From Candidatus Gastranaerophilales bacterium (GTDB taxonomy: Bacteria; Cyanobacteriota; Vampirovibrionia; Gastranaerophilales; Gastranaerophilaceae), in NCBI GenBank assembly GCA_944322875.1, contig CALUQI010000009.1, forward strand, positions 1-35,970: a DNA stretch of 35,970 nucleotides, given 5' to 3'. Position numbers and translations under genes: made by a program. Positions 23,372-31,819 of the stretch are shown here, piece by piece. Position 1 is the first letter of the stretch; each line of letters starts with the position of its first letter. A model generated the notes under the pieces. That model was not told the origin of the DNA, did no database searches, and saw only the letters and a program-made list of their open reading frames with translations.

Positions 23372-24034
23372 TTATTTCTGTTTTATATTGCCTAAGGTTT
23401 GAGATATTTGTGAATGTAGTCTGTTTGCTTGATAAAGATAGTTTGTGAGTTTCTCATAGTTGGTGTTTTTTTCACCGTATGGAACTCTCATTTCTATTAA
23501 CTCATCCACGTTTTTATTTATTGCAGATAGTTTTTCTAACGTGTCGCCTAAAAATACTATGGAGTTAAATTTCTTTGATACTTTTGCCAAGATATTTCTT
23601 GATAAAAAGGTTTGAGCTTTTCTTATCCACGGTAAGTCTATTATTTCACCGGTCAGAGTTTTAATTGTTTTATTAGAATTGGCAAATTCCCTGTTTAAGT
23701 TAAGCAGTTCTTGTTCTATTCTTTGTCTGCGTACTCGTAAACTCAAAACTTCGTTTTGTGTCCCATATAATTCGGCATTTTTTATCTTGCCGGTTATTTC
23801 AGTTAAATTTTTTTGTTTTTCCGCTATTTTATATTCAAGTTTTAATTTTTCATTTTCAGTTTTAGGCATGGTTTTATCGTTAAGGATGGTTGAATCATAA
23901 CCGTTAAGCCTATTATGCGCAGGACTCGTTACTCCGGATTTGGGTTCGTCGACAAGGTTGTTTGCTCCGGTAAAGGGATTCTGCTTGATTGATTGTATCG
24001 GATTTACATTGAAAAAATTGTCATTTTTATCCAT
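23372..24034 (-). CDS. Unknown coiled-coil protein
   Basis: 220 residues, not recognised. The first 55 residues are disordered, Asn/Pro-rich (FFNVNPIQSIKQNPFTG). A long basic coiled coil follows (about 58-125, with KLKLEYKIAEKQKNL and VRRQRIEQELLNLNREF), then a more globular helical part (about 130-220, DLPWIRKAQTFLSRN). There is no signal peptide and no cysteine. It lies 52 bases behind the LptF/G-type permease gene on the same strand and 64 bases before gatA, so it may be in one transcript with the permease. A TAAAAT lies six bases before the ATG, and GGTG also precedes it. A lineage-restricted scaffold or envelope-associated protein is possible; nothing proves it. Confidence 0.82.
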   Translation of the reverse strand: MDKNDNFFNVNPIQSIKQNPFTGANNLVDEPKSGVTSPAHNRLNGYDSTILNDKTMPKTENEKLKLEYKIAEKQKNLTEITGKIKNAELYGTQNEVLSLRVRRQRIEQELLNLNREFANSNKTIKTLTGEIIDLPWIRKAQTFLSRNILAKVSKKFNSIVFLGDTLEKLSAINKNVDELIEMRVPYGEKNTNYEKLTNYLYQANRLHSQISQTLGNIKQK

Positions 24035-24086
24035 ATCACCATTTTACGACAAAAAAATTAAAAAAATTACCTGCAAAAAGAGGAGT

Positions 24087-25211
24087 TTATTCAATTGTAA
24101 ATACTTTTTTATAATACAGAATTAATCCCCAAATGGTAAGGACAATGTTTGGCATCCAAGCAGCCAAAAAAGGTTCAAGTTTTCCGGATTCGCCAAAAGA
24201 TATTGAAAGCGCTCTTATCAGGTAGTAAACAAATATTATCAGAATACTAAATAAAAATCCCCTGTTGTACCTGACTCTTGGAGGAGTTATTGCAAGAGGA
24301 ACACCTATCAATACAAGCGCTATAGTGGTTATTGGAAGAGCTATTTTATCAAAGAGTTCTATTACTAATATGCGTTTTTGATCAGAAGGAACTACTGTTG
24401 TAGCTAAATATTTGATTAGTTTTGGGAAATTCATTTCTTTTGCAACATTTTTGTTTAATTCCCTTGACATATCAAGCCCAAATTTGATTTTTGAGTCATC
24501 AAAAAGAGTTGTATTCAGAACTTTTCCTTCACTGTCTACGGTGTACAAAGCACCTTTTTCAAAGTTCCATCCTTCAGGTGATGTTTTACCTTCTCTTGCT
24601 TGAAGAACCTGAATTGTCCCTGATTTTGATGTGTCAAGCACGGTTATGTTATAAAGAGTTTTATTTTCACAATAACCGACATAGAATAATCTTTTTAAAA
24701 AACCGTTCTCGCCTAACTCTTTAAATACAAAGTTTTGTTTACCGTCAGGAATGTTTTTTTGTCCAAGTGCCCATAAAGCTAAGTCTTTTGATTGTTTCGT
24801 CATTACAGGAACAATACTTTCGTTAATAACAAAACTGAATATGGACATTATGATGGCAAATATAAATATAGGTTTCGCGATTCTGTTTAAACCTATACCG
24901 CAAGCTCTCATAACAGTAATTTCAGATTTCAAGCTAAGACCGTTTAATGTCATAACTGTAGCTAAAAGTACGCCCATTGGTATTGTCAAAACGATAACTG
25001 ATGGTAAATTTAGAATGATTATCATTAATGCTACTTTAAAGGGAATGCCAAATAAAGATATTTGTTTGATAAGTGTTATGAATGTATCTGAGGCAAAGAT
25101 AATTGAAGTAAATACGCAAACACCCATCAAAAACATTTCAATAACCTGTTTTAAAATGTATTTGTCAAGTAGAGTTATATTTTGAATTTTATCTAAAAGA
25201 TTTTTTAACAT
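24087..25211 (-). CDS. LptF/LptG family (YjgP/YjgQ) permease
   Basis: 374 residues. Members form the inner-membrane part of the LptB2FG transporter, which draws lipopolysaccharide out of the inner membrane towards the outer membrane. The expected layout is present: LLDKYILKQVIEMFLMGVCVF (cut here to LDKYILKQ and the first helix), helices at about 60-80 and 98-125, the long periplasmic beta-jellyroll domain (about 130-270), and three final helices (about 285-365, with PRVRYNRGFLFS). It implies a diderm cell with LPS-like lipid. The two paralogues F and G cannot be told apart. No ribosome binding site is seen before the ATG; TAGAAT lies a few bases upstream. lptB is not present nearby. Confidence 0.93.
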   Translation of the reverse strand: MLKNLLDKIQNITLLDKYILKQVIEMFLMGVCVFTSIIFASDTFITLIKQISLFGIPFKVALMIIILNLPSVIVLTIPMGVLLATVMTLNGLSLKSEITVMRACGIGLNRIAKPIFIFAIIMSIFSFVINESIVPVMTKQSKDLALWALGQKNIPDGKQNFVFKELGENGFLKRLFYVGYCENKTLYNITVLDTSKSGTIQVLQAREGKTSPEGWNFEKGALYTVDSEGKVLNTTLFDDSKIKFGLDMSRELNKNVAKEMNFPKLIKYLATTVVPSDQKRILVIELFDKIALPITTIALVLIGVPLAITPPRVRYNRGFLFSILIIFVYYLIRALSISFGESGKLEPFLAAWMPNIVLTIWGLILYYKKVFTIE

Positions 25212-25247
25212 AAGTTTATGATATTCTAAAAACTGTATTTAATCAAA

Positions 25248-26213
25248 TTAGAATTTTAAAAGAATTTTTAAAGTATCTTTTTGTTTGTTCATTTCAAAAG
25301 CCTCAATAGCTTTATCAGCCGGATATGTTGCGGAAATTAATGGAGAAAAGTCAATTTTTTTTGATTTTAAAAGTCTTAAAGCAGCTCCAAATTGACCGCA
25401 GCGAGAACCCAATACAGTTATTTCATCAATAACAATCGGAGCTAAATTAAATTCTTTAGAAGCCGCAACCGTGCTTTTTAAAACCAGAGTTCCGCGTGGT
25501 TTGGTCAAGGATAAAGCCGTTTCAAATCCTGAAATTGAACCTGTGGCTTCCACAACAACATCGTATATCTTTTTAATTTTAAAATTATTCAACAAAGAGG
25601 TTTCAACTCCCTGAGATTTTGCAATATCAAGTTTGTTTTGATGTTTACCGACAAGCAGGACATCTATATTTTGGGCATTAAGTGTTAATGCTGTTATCAG
25701 TCCCAATTTACCGTCTCCAAGTACAACAACTTTTTCAAAAGGTTTAATATGCAGCTGTTCGGTAATTTCACAAGCGGCAGCAAGTGGTTCTACAAAAACT
25801 GCTTGCTCATCAGGTACGCTATCAGGAACTTCAAATAAAACTTCCAGAGGCATTGTAAAATACTCAGCAAAGCAACCGTCTTTTCCCCATATTCCTAACG
25901 TATGGCGATTTGGACAGTGACGGTATAATTTTTCTGCACAATACTGACAGTTTGGATCTTTACAGCCATAACTTATTTCTGATACAACTCTTTTACCTAA
26001 AAGTGATTGATCAGGGTCATTGATTTCTTCAACTATGCCGACAGCTTCATGACCCAAAATGCCTGAATATCCCATATATCCTTTTGTAATTTCATAATCG
26101 GTATTGCATATCCCGACTAAAGTTACTTTTATTAATGCTTCTCCTTTTTGTGGTATCGGTTTTTTATAATCATTTACAAGTTTCAATTCTTTGTCAAATA
26201 CTACAGCTTTCAT
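25248..26213 (-). CDS. Zinc-dependent alcohol dehydrogenase (MDR family)
   Basis: 321 residues, a little shorter than the usual 340-350. A medium-chain dehydrogenase that should oxidise an alcohol or reduce an aldehyde/ketone with NAD(P). Catalytic zinc ligands are seen in GICNTDYE, in GHEAVG and in the FVEPLAAA glutamate. The structural zinc lobe has four cysteines (CKDPNCQYCAEKLYRHC). The nucleotide fold is VVVLGDGKLG, the form GxGxxG changed to GDGKLG. The true substrate cannot be read. A perfect AAAGGAGG precedes the ATG. It diverges from the GH57 gene, and the permease gene begins 36 bases after its stop on the same strand. Confidence 0.94.
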   Translation of the reverse strand: MKAVVFDKELKLVNDYKKPIPQKGEALIKVTLVGICNTDYEITKGYMGYSGILGHEAVGIVEEINDPDQSLLGKRVVSEISYGCKDPNCQYCAEKLYRHCPNRHTLGIWGKDGCFAEYFTMPLEVLFEVPDSVPDEQAVFVEPLAAACEITEQLHIKPFEKVVVLGDGKLGLITALTLNAQNIDVLLVGKHQNKLDIAKSQGVETSLLNNFKIKKIYDVVVEATGSISGFETALSLTKPRGTLVLKSTVAASKEFNLAPIVIDEITVLGSRCGQFGAALRLLKSKKIDFSPLISATYPADKAIEAFEMNKQKDTLKILLKF

Positions 26214-26233
26214 ATCTTAATCCTCCTTTGTAA

Positions 26234-26242
26234 ATTTTAACA
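26234..26242 (-). promoter_or_regulatory. Alcohol dehydrogenase extended -10 promoter
   Basis: On the minus strand TGT-TAAAAT, predicted +1 near 26227, leader of about 14 bases holding AAAGGAGG. Confidence 0.6.
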
Positions 26243-26321
26243 TAAAAAGATTTTGTGTAACAGTTGATGAAATTACGCTCTATTGTCCGTATTAATAAAT
26301 TTTTAGATTGCAATGTTTTTC

Positions 26322-26333
26322 TTTGAATTCAAA
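26322..26333. repeat. 12-base palindrome TTTGAATTCAAA
   Basis: A perfect palindrome in the 190-base space between the divergent dehydrogenase and GH57 genes, about 45 bases before the GH57 -10. It could be a site for a dimeric regulator; an AT-rich genome gives such palindromes by chance at times. Confidence 0.35.
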
Positions 26334-26374
26334 ATATTAACTTGTGCAACAATAGTGCCTTATTAAAATAAAAA

Positions 26375-26383
26375 TGTTACAAT
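26375..26383 (+). promoter_or_regulatory. GH57 gene extended -10 promoter
   Basis: TGT-TACAAT, predicted +1 near 26390, just before AAAGGTGG (26387-26394), which would leave only part of that ribosome binding site in the mRNA. Confidence 0.5.
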
Positions 26384-26403
26384 GCTAAAGGTGGTTTAAA
26401 CTT

Positions 26404-28638
26404 ATGATGAGTAAGAACAAAAAATTATCAATTGCTTTTTATTGGCACATGCATCAGCCGGTTTATCAACTTAATCAGGACGGTGATTATCTGATGCCTT
26501 GGGTAAGGCTCCATGCGGTTAAGGATTATCTTGATATGGTTGAGTATGTTAATAAGTTTAAAAGATTGAAATTGAATTTTAATTTAGTACCCGTTCTTTT
26601 AGACAGTATAATAGATTATGCCGAAAGAGGAATGCATGACATCCATTCCAGACTTACGGTTACTCCTGTCGAATTGTTAAATGACGAAGCTAAATTGTTT
26701 ATTATTAATAATTTTTTTGATGCCAGTTATCAGTCAATGATATTTCCAAGAGAGGAATACAACAGGCTGTATCATAAAATTCAGAGCAATCCTTTGGTCG
26801 GGATAGATATATTTTCAGATCAGGAATATTCTGATTTGATGGCATTATTTAATTTGTCTTGGTTTGATCCTTTGCATTTTTCAAAATATCCCGAGCTGAA
26901 AAAACTTGATAAAAAGGGTAAGGGATATAGTTTTGAAGACAGGGTTAAAATAATAGATATTCAGCGGGATATAATGCGGAAAATAATTCCTGCATACAAA
27001 GAGTATTTAAATAAGGGTAGAATTGAAATAACGACAAGTCCTTACTATCATCCTATTTTACCGATATTGTTAGATAACCGAAATATTAAGAAAACCACTG
27101 AAAATGCTCCGCAAAATCTAAAAACGTATTTGGACGGAAAACTTCAGACAAAGATGGCTTTGGACAGAATTGAGGAGATATTTGGCAAGCGTCCAAGGGG
27201 AGTATGGCCTTCAGAACATTGCGTCAATTCAAAAACTCTCGAAATGCTTTCTACATTAGGTGTAGAGTGGACTATTTCTGATGAAGGTGTTTTATCTGAT
27301 TCTATTAATTTTGAGTTTATCCGTGATTTCAAAGGTCATCTTGAAGATCCCTATCATCTGATGAAATCTTACGAATATTCATGCAAAAATAGAAACATCA
27401 AAATAATATTTAGGGATGGAACTTTACCGGATCTAATAAGTTTTGATTATCCAAACCACAACCCAATAGCTGCAGCCAATGACCTTTATGACAGAATTAA
27501 AGTTATACAAAGCAAATTATTATCTTCACCTGATGATAACCATTTGTTAACTATTGCAATGGATGGTGAAAACTGTTGGGAAAATTATTCGCAAGATGGA
27601 TTTTCTTTTTTAAAAACATTATATTCATTAATAGAAGAAGATTCTTCGTTAGAAACTGTTTTAATAAGTGAATATTTGGATAAAGAGACTCAGCATAAGA
27701 AATTGTCAAGAATAAGTTCCGGATCTTGGATAAATCGTAATTTTAAACTATGGATAGATGAGCCTTTAAAAAACTTGGCTTGGACTTATTTGGAAAGAGT
27801 GAGAAATGACTTTTCAAAGTATGTAAAGCTTCATCCTCTTCATCCGGATATTGAAAAAGCTAAAAGAGAACTATTTATTTGCGAGGGAAGTGATTGGTTT
27901 TGGTGGTATGGTGAACCAAATGATTCCGGCAGGGATAATATTTTTGATTATATTTTTAGAGAACATTTAAAAAATATTTATTATATTTTGGGGTTAAAAC
28001 CTCCTGAATACCTTGATGAACCATTAATTGTTGAATTTACAAAACCTTCACGATATCCTAAATGCGAAATAACTCCAATAATAGGAAGCGGTGAAGATGA
28101 TGATTCTTGGATTAATGCAGGTTGTATAAGTATTCCTTATGAGCCGGTTTTAAAAGATTCACGTTTCTTTGACAAGATTTGTTACGGATATGATAAAAAT
28201 AATTTCTACTTGCGTTTTTATTTGAACAAATACATTATTGATAACCCTGAATTAAAGAAAAAAACTTATCAAATGTACGTATACATGCGTAATGCAAGTA
28301 AAAAACATTCAATTTCATCCATCAGATTAATCAATAAAACTGAAAGTGTTTTGCCGCTGTTAAAGGAAAAATTCCATAATGAACTGCAACTCTCAGTTAA
28401 AGATGATGAGCTTAAGTTTATAAGAATAGTAAAATCAATTCCTCCAAATATATGGGCTCTTGAATCTGATAAGACAATTGAAGTTTTTTACGGAAATACT
28501 CTTGATTTGGCTATACCTTTTGATCTTATAGATATTGAGCCTGACGAGATGTTGGAATTTTTGTTTATAAGTGCTAATCTCGGAATAAAAGAATATTGTA
28601 TTCCTTACGAAATGCTTCTTACAGTACCAAGATTGTAA
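26404..28638 (+). CDS. Glycoside hydrolase family 57 protein (alpha-glucan acting)
   Basis: 744 residues, or 743 if the second ATG is used. GH57 enzymes cut or transfer alpha-glucan chains (alpha-amylase, amylopullulanase, 4-alpha-glucanotransferase, branching). Family motifs: HMHQP (14-18) near the start, WPSE with the probable nucleophile E271, and MDGENCWE with the probable acid D387. The catalytic barrel covers about 1-400; helical domain about 410-560; the last part (about 560-744) is beta-rich and may bind glucan. No signal peptide, so it acts in the cytoplasm, probably on glycogen. The exact activity cannot be read from motifs alone. It pairs naturally with the phosphohexomutase at 10829. 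Confidence 0.92.
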   Translation: MMSKNKKLSIAFYWHMHQPVYQLNQDGDYLMPWVRLHAVKDYLDMVEYVNKFKRLKLNFNLVPVLLDSIIDYAERGMHDIHSRLTVTPVELLNDEAKLFIINNFFDASYQSMIFPREEYNRLYHKIQSNPLVGIDIFSDQEYSDLMALFNLSWFDPLHFSKYPELKKLDKKGKGYSFEDRVKIIDIQRDIMRKIIPAYKEYLNKGRIEITTSPYYHPILPILLDNRNIKKTTENAPQNLKTYLDGKLQTKMALDRIEEIFGKRPRGVWPSEHCVNSKTLEMLSTLGVEWTISDEGVLSDSINFEFIRDFKGHLEDPYHLMKSYEYSCKNRNIKIIFRDGTLPDLISFDYPNHNPIAAANDLYDRIKVIQSKLLSSPDDNHLLTIAMDGENCWENYSQDGFSFLKTLYSLIEEDSSLETVLISEYLDKETQHKKLSRISSGSWINRNFKLWIDEPLKNLAWTYLERVRNDFSKYVKLHPLHPDIEKAKRELFICEGSDWFWWYGEPNDSGRDNIFDYIFREHLKNIYYILGLKPPEYLDEPLIVEFTKPSRYPKCEITPIIGSGEDDDSWINAGCISIPYEPVLKDSRFFDKICYGYDKNNFYLRFYLNKYIIDNPELKKKTYQMYVYMRNASKKHSISSIRLINKTESVLPLLKEKFHNELQLSVKDDELKFIRIVKSIPPNIWALESDKTIEVFYGNTLDLAIPFDLIDIEPDEMLEFLFISANLGIKEYCIPYEMLLTVPRL

Positions 28639-28710
28639 ATGTATGTAAATAATAACCGATAAAGCATCAAGTTTTGTAAAATTTTTCCGTTAATTATCTT
28701 GGAGCATGTT

Positions 28711-28899
28711 ATGTCTGACCATCAAGAAATAAAAAATAATTCTTATCCTAAATTACCCGATAATTATTGGGAAATGAACAGGAACGAAAATAATCGGGTC
28801 CAAAACTCCGGTATTTTCGACTATGCTGTGAAAGTAAGTCTCAATGATATTACTAATCAAATATCTATATTCCATGGTTTAAAAGGTAAAATCAAATAG
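28711..28899 (+). CDS. Small unknown protein
   Basis: 62 residues from ATG 28711 with GGAG six bases upstream (a TTG at 28699 is also in frame, but it overlaps that ribosome binding site). Not recognised. It is Asn-rich and soluble, with LPDNYWEMNRNENN near residue 15-28 and a basic end (GLKGKIK). A TAAAAT at 28677-28682 may be its -10. It converges with the double-GNAT gene, with seven bases between stops. Being so short, it could still be spurious. Confidence 0.6.
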   Translation: MSDHQEIKNNSYPKLPDNYWEMNRNENNRVQNSGIFDYAVKVSLNDITNQISIFHGLKGKIK

Positions 28900-28906
28900 T
28901 TTGAGC

Positions 28907-29890
28907 CTACTTTTTTATTGGTAAATAGGACTGCGGGTAGCTGTAATCCTCTTTAAATCCTAAGTGTCTGTACATTTTTAGTGCTTGAAAGTTATTTGTT
29001 TCGGTACAAGTGTTTATTTCAGAAATAGGCTTTTCAGCATTTTCAACCCAACTAATAACTTTGTCAATGGAATGTTTAAGCATTAATTTTGAAAGCCCTC
29101 TGCCTTGATGTTCCTTTTTTATTGCTACGATGGGTATATTTACGATTTGTCCCCCTGTCAAGTTCATAAAACAAAATCCCACAGGGTTATTATCACACAT
29201 CAAAATGCTGGTTGCTTCCGGCAGAAATTCGGCATATACATCTTTGATAATTTTAGTCAGAATATCAAAAGTTCCTTCCAGAGTTTTAAATCTGGGATCA
29301 AATAGTGCATCTGCACTTGTTTCAAATGCCTCTTGAACTATATTAACCGCTTCGTCAAAATATTTTTCATCCCAAGGAATCACCTTGTAACACGAAGGTA
29401 AATTCCTCAAATGAGTCATCCTTAATATTTCTATAGAATTTGTACCATTCATCAAAAATCTTAATACAGCAATTCCGACAAATTTAAAACCAAATCTGGC
29501 AATTTCTCCAATTAAAGTCTTTTGTGCTCCGAGCATAGGATAACATACAACTTTATCCTTTCTTGCCTGTTGTGTTTCTTTTAAGAATTCTTCTATAAGA
29601 TATTTACTTCGCACAAGAAAATTTTCCATATTAAATGAATGGATTATATTAAGTTCAACAGCTTCAGAAATCATAACTGTGTATATTAAAAATGCTGTAG
29701 GAATGCCATCTTCAGTTAGTATAATACATTTTATCAGCTCTTTTTTGACAGAATCTATGAAATCGTCAAAAGATAAAGGCTCCAATTCAAAGTTGTAGTC
29801 ACAAACCGCTCTGTTTCTAAAGTCTTCGTATACTGGGCGAAATCCTTTGAAATCTTCTTCCGATAATAATTTTGCTAAAAATTTACCCAT
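28907..29890 (-). CDS. Double-GNAT acetyltransferase-like protein
   Basis: 327 residues with two GNAT-type halves. The second half (about 165-327) has the acetyl-CoA loop KEHQGRGLSKLML (Q-x-x-G-x-G/A type) and the closing NNFQALKMYRHLGF. The first half (about 1-160) has a similar outline (CIILTEDGIPTAFLIYTVM; GEIARFGFKFVG) but no clear acetyl-CoA loop, so it is probably inactive. This tandem layout is known from mycothiol synthase (MshD) and other pairs. The substrate is unknown. AAGGAAAAG precedes the ATG. It starts nine bases after ribBA and thus belongs to the riboflavin operon. Confidence 0.88.
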   Translation of the reverse strand: MGKFLAKLLSEEDFKGFRPVYEDFRNRAVCDYNFELEPLSFDDFIDSVKKELIKCIILTEDGIPTAFLIYTVMISEAVELNIIHSFNMENFLVRSKYLIEEFLKETQQARKDKVVCYPMLGAQKTLIGEIARFGFKFVGIAVLRFLMNGTNSIEILRMTHLRNLPSCYKVIPWDEKYFDEAVNIVQEAFETSADALFDPRFKTLEGTFDILTKIIKDVYAEFLPEATSILMCDNNPVGFCFMNLTGGQIVNIPIVAIKKEHQGRGLSKLMLKHSIDKVISWVENAEKPISEINTCTETNNFQALKMYRHLGFKEDYSYPQSYLPIKK

Positions 29891-29899
29891 ATCTTTTCC

Positions 29900-31108
29900 T
29901 TAAAGCATGTGATGCATTTTATCTTTTTTTGTTTCCATGTATTTTTTATTATACTTGTTAATTTCCGGTGTTAATCTTATAATTTCATTAACATCAAGTC
30001 CATAGCCTTTAAGGGCTATAATTTTCTTGGGATTATTTGTGATTAAATTAAAAGTTTTAAACCCTAAATCAAGAATGATTTGAGCTCCGTCACCATAGTT
30101 CCTTAAATCAGATTTAAATCCTAAGGAGTGATTTGCTTCTACCGTGTCTTGACCGCATTCTTGAAGTTTATATGCTTTAATTTTGTTAACAAGGCCAATA
30201 CCTCTTCCTTCGTGTCCTCTCATATAAATAACAGCACCTTTACCATATTTATCTATATAGCTCATAGCATTATGAAGTTGAGAGTTGCAATCACATTTAA
30301 GACTGTGGAATATATCACCGGTAAGACATTCACTGTGGACTCTAATTGCCGGTATTTTGTCGCTTCCGTCGTTTTTTACCAGTGCAGCGTATTCCATTCC
30401 TGTAAAGTTGTTTCTGTAACCGTAAATCATAAATTCTCCGAATTGTGTCGGTAAAAAAGCCTCTGCTTCGCGTGTTACAATTCTTTCAGTTCTCAGTCTG
30501 TAAGCAATAAGTTCGGCCACAGAAATAAACTTTATATTATGCTCATCAGCAAATTTTCTTAAGTCATCACGCCGCATCATATGTCCATCTTTGTCCATAA
30601 TTTCGCACATAGGCCCTGCCGGTATGTGCCCGCATAATCTTGCTAAATCAACAACAGCTTCTGTATGTCCTGTTCTTTGTAAAACTCCGCACGGTCTTGA
30701 CACACAAGGAAAAAGATGTCCGGGGCGTCTTAAGTCAGATGGAACAGCATCAGGAGCTGTGGCAACTTCAATTGTCTTTGCTCTGTCAAACGCTGAAATT
30801 CCTGTTGTAACACCATATTTTTCCGATGCATCAATACTGACTGTAAATGCTGTTTTCATGCCTTCATTATTTTGTTCTACCATTTGCGGTAATTCCAATT
30901 TATCGGCAATTTCAGGTGATATTGCAAGGCAGATAAGCCCTCTGGCTTCATTTGCCATAAAGTTTATAATTTCAGGAGTAACCATTTGCGCTGAACAAAT
31001 TAAATCTCCTTCATTTTCACGATCTTCGTCATCAGCTACAATCAGCATTTTCCCTGATTTGAAATCGTTTATTGCATCTTCTATACTGTCAAATCTAAAA
31101 TTATCCAT
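29900..31108 (-). CDS. ribBA: Bifunctional 3,4-dihydroxy-2-butanone-4-phosphate synthase / GTP cyclohydrolase II
   Basis: About 402 residues. It makes both precursors of riboflavin: DHBP from ribulose 5-phosphate (first half) and the pyrimidine from GTP (second half). RibB domain: about 1-200, with DDEDRENEGDL and the RPGHLFP-R-GVL-RTGHTEA segment. RibA domain: about 205-400, with the zinc cysteines of CLTGDIFHSLKCDC and the YMRGHEGRGIGL loop. The start at 31108 (MDNFRFDSIEDAI) fits the family better than the ATG at 31123, which overlaps ribE; it lies one base after the ribE stop. The ribosome binding site is weak, so translation is probably coupled to ribE. The gene order is ribE, ribBA, GNAT; ribD and ribH are elsewhere. 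Confidence 0.96.
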   Translation of the reverse strand: MDNFRFDSIEDAINDFKSGKMLIVADDEDRENEGDLICSAQMVTPEIINFMANEARGLICLAISPEIADKLELPQMVEQNNEGMKTAFTVSIDASEKYGVTTGISAFDRAKTIEVATAPDAVPSDLRRPGHLFPCVSRPCGVLQRTGHTEAVVDLARLCGHIPAGPMCEIMDKDGHMMRRDDLRKFADEHNIKFISVAELIAYRLRTERIVTREAEAFLPTQFGEFMIYGYRNNFTGMEYAALVKNDGSDKIPAIRVHSECLTGDIFHSLKCDCNSQLHNAMSYIDKYGKGAVIYMRGHEGRGIGLVNKIKAYKLQECGQDTVEANHSLGFKSDLRNYGDGAQIILDLGFKTFNLITNNPKKIIALKGYGLDVNEIIRLTPEINKYNKKYMETKKDKMHHML

Positions 31109-31109
31109 A

Positions 31110-31703
31110 CTACATAAACCCATTTTCTATTAAAAAGTTCTCATTAATTTTATTATGTGTTGTTGATAAAAATTTTTCAACATAGCGCCCCAAAATATCT
31201 GTTTCAATATTTACCAAGTCACCTGGTTTTAAATATCGGAGATTAGTGTTTTCAAGTGTATGTGGAATAATAGCTACAGAAAAGACATTCCCCTCAATTT
31301 TGGCGACAGTTAGACTGACTCCATTAACTGTAATAGAACCTTTATAAACAATATACTTACTGTCAGGAACTTCAAAATTCATATTGCCTAAATATTTGGC
31401 AGTCATATCAACGTGGCCTTGTACAATGTGCCCTCCAATTCTCGTTGTTGGTGTAAGTGCACGTTCTAAATTTACAATATCTCCCTTTTTTAAAAGGTGA
31501 AAATTAGTTATATTAAATGTTTCTGGACTTATTTTGGCATAAAAAGTATTTTTGTTTATTTCAACTACTGTTTGACAACATCCGTTAACAGCAATACTAT
31601 CCCCTATAATTGTATCTTCAAGGACTTTTTTGCATTCAATAACCAATGTTTGATTGCTTATATCCCTTATTATGCCTGTTTCTTCAATTATGCCAGTGAA
31701 CAT
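31110..31703 (-). CDS. ribE: Riboflavin synthase (alpha subunit)
   Basis: 197 residues. It makes riboflavin from two molecules of 6,7-dimethyl-8-ribityllumazine. The two similar lumazine-binding halves are seen: MFTGIIEETG with NGCCQTVVEI, and GGHIVQGHVD with VNGVSLTVAKI. Length is typical (about 200). It is the first gene of the operon with ribBA and the GNAT gene. The extended -10 TGA-TACAAT ends exactly six bases before the ATG with no ribosome binding site, so the mRNA is probably leaderless; there is no room for an FMN riboswitch. Confidence 0.96.
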   Translation of the reverse strand: MFTGIIEETGIIRDISNQTLVIECKKVLEDTIIGDSIAVNGCCQTVVEINKNTFYAKISPETFNITNFHLLKKGDIVNLERALTPTTRIGGHIVQGHVDMTAKYLGNMNFEVPDSKYIVYKGSITVNGVSLTVAKIEGNVFSVAIIPHTLENTNLRYLKPGDLVNIETDILGRYVEKFLSTTHNKINENFLIENGFM

Positions 31704-31709
31704 ATCTGT

Positions 31710-31718
31710 ATTGTATCA
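31710..31718 (-). promoter_or_regulatory. ribE operon promoter, leaderless
   Basis: On the minus strand TGA-TACAAT; the last T is at 31710 and the start codon A at 31703, exactly the expected +1. Confidence 0.65.
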
Positions 31719-31819
31719 TAAATAAATTTAAAATTATTTTAGACAATTGTCAGATTAAGAGAGTTTTTTTATTGTTTTTGTAGTATCATGTAATCAATAT
31801 AGAACAGAGGGATTCAATA

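Noticed and set aside
30591-31133. 180-residue open frame antisense to ribBA
   Set aside because: Shadow of a certain gene; Ser/Ile-rich composition follows from the reverse of ribBA codons.
31704-31819. FMN riboswitch before ribE
   Set aside because: None of the conserved RFN elements is visible and the predicted transcript begins at the start codon.
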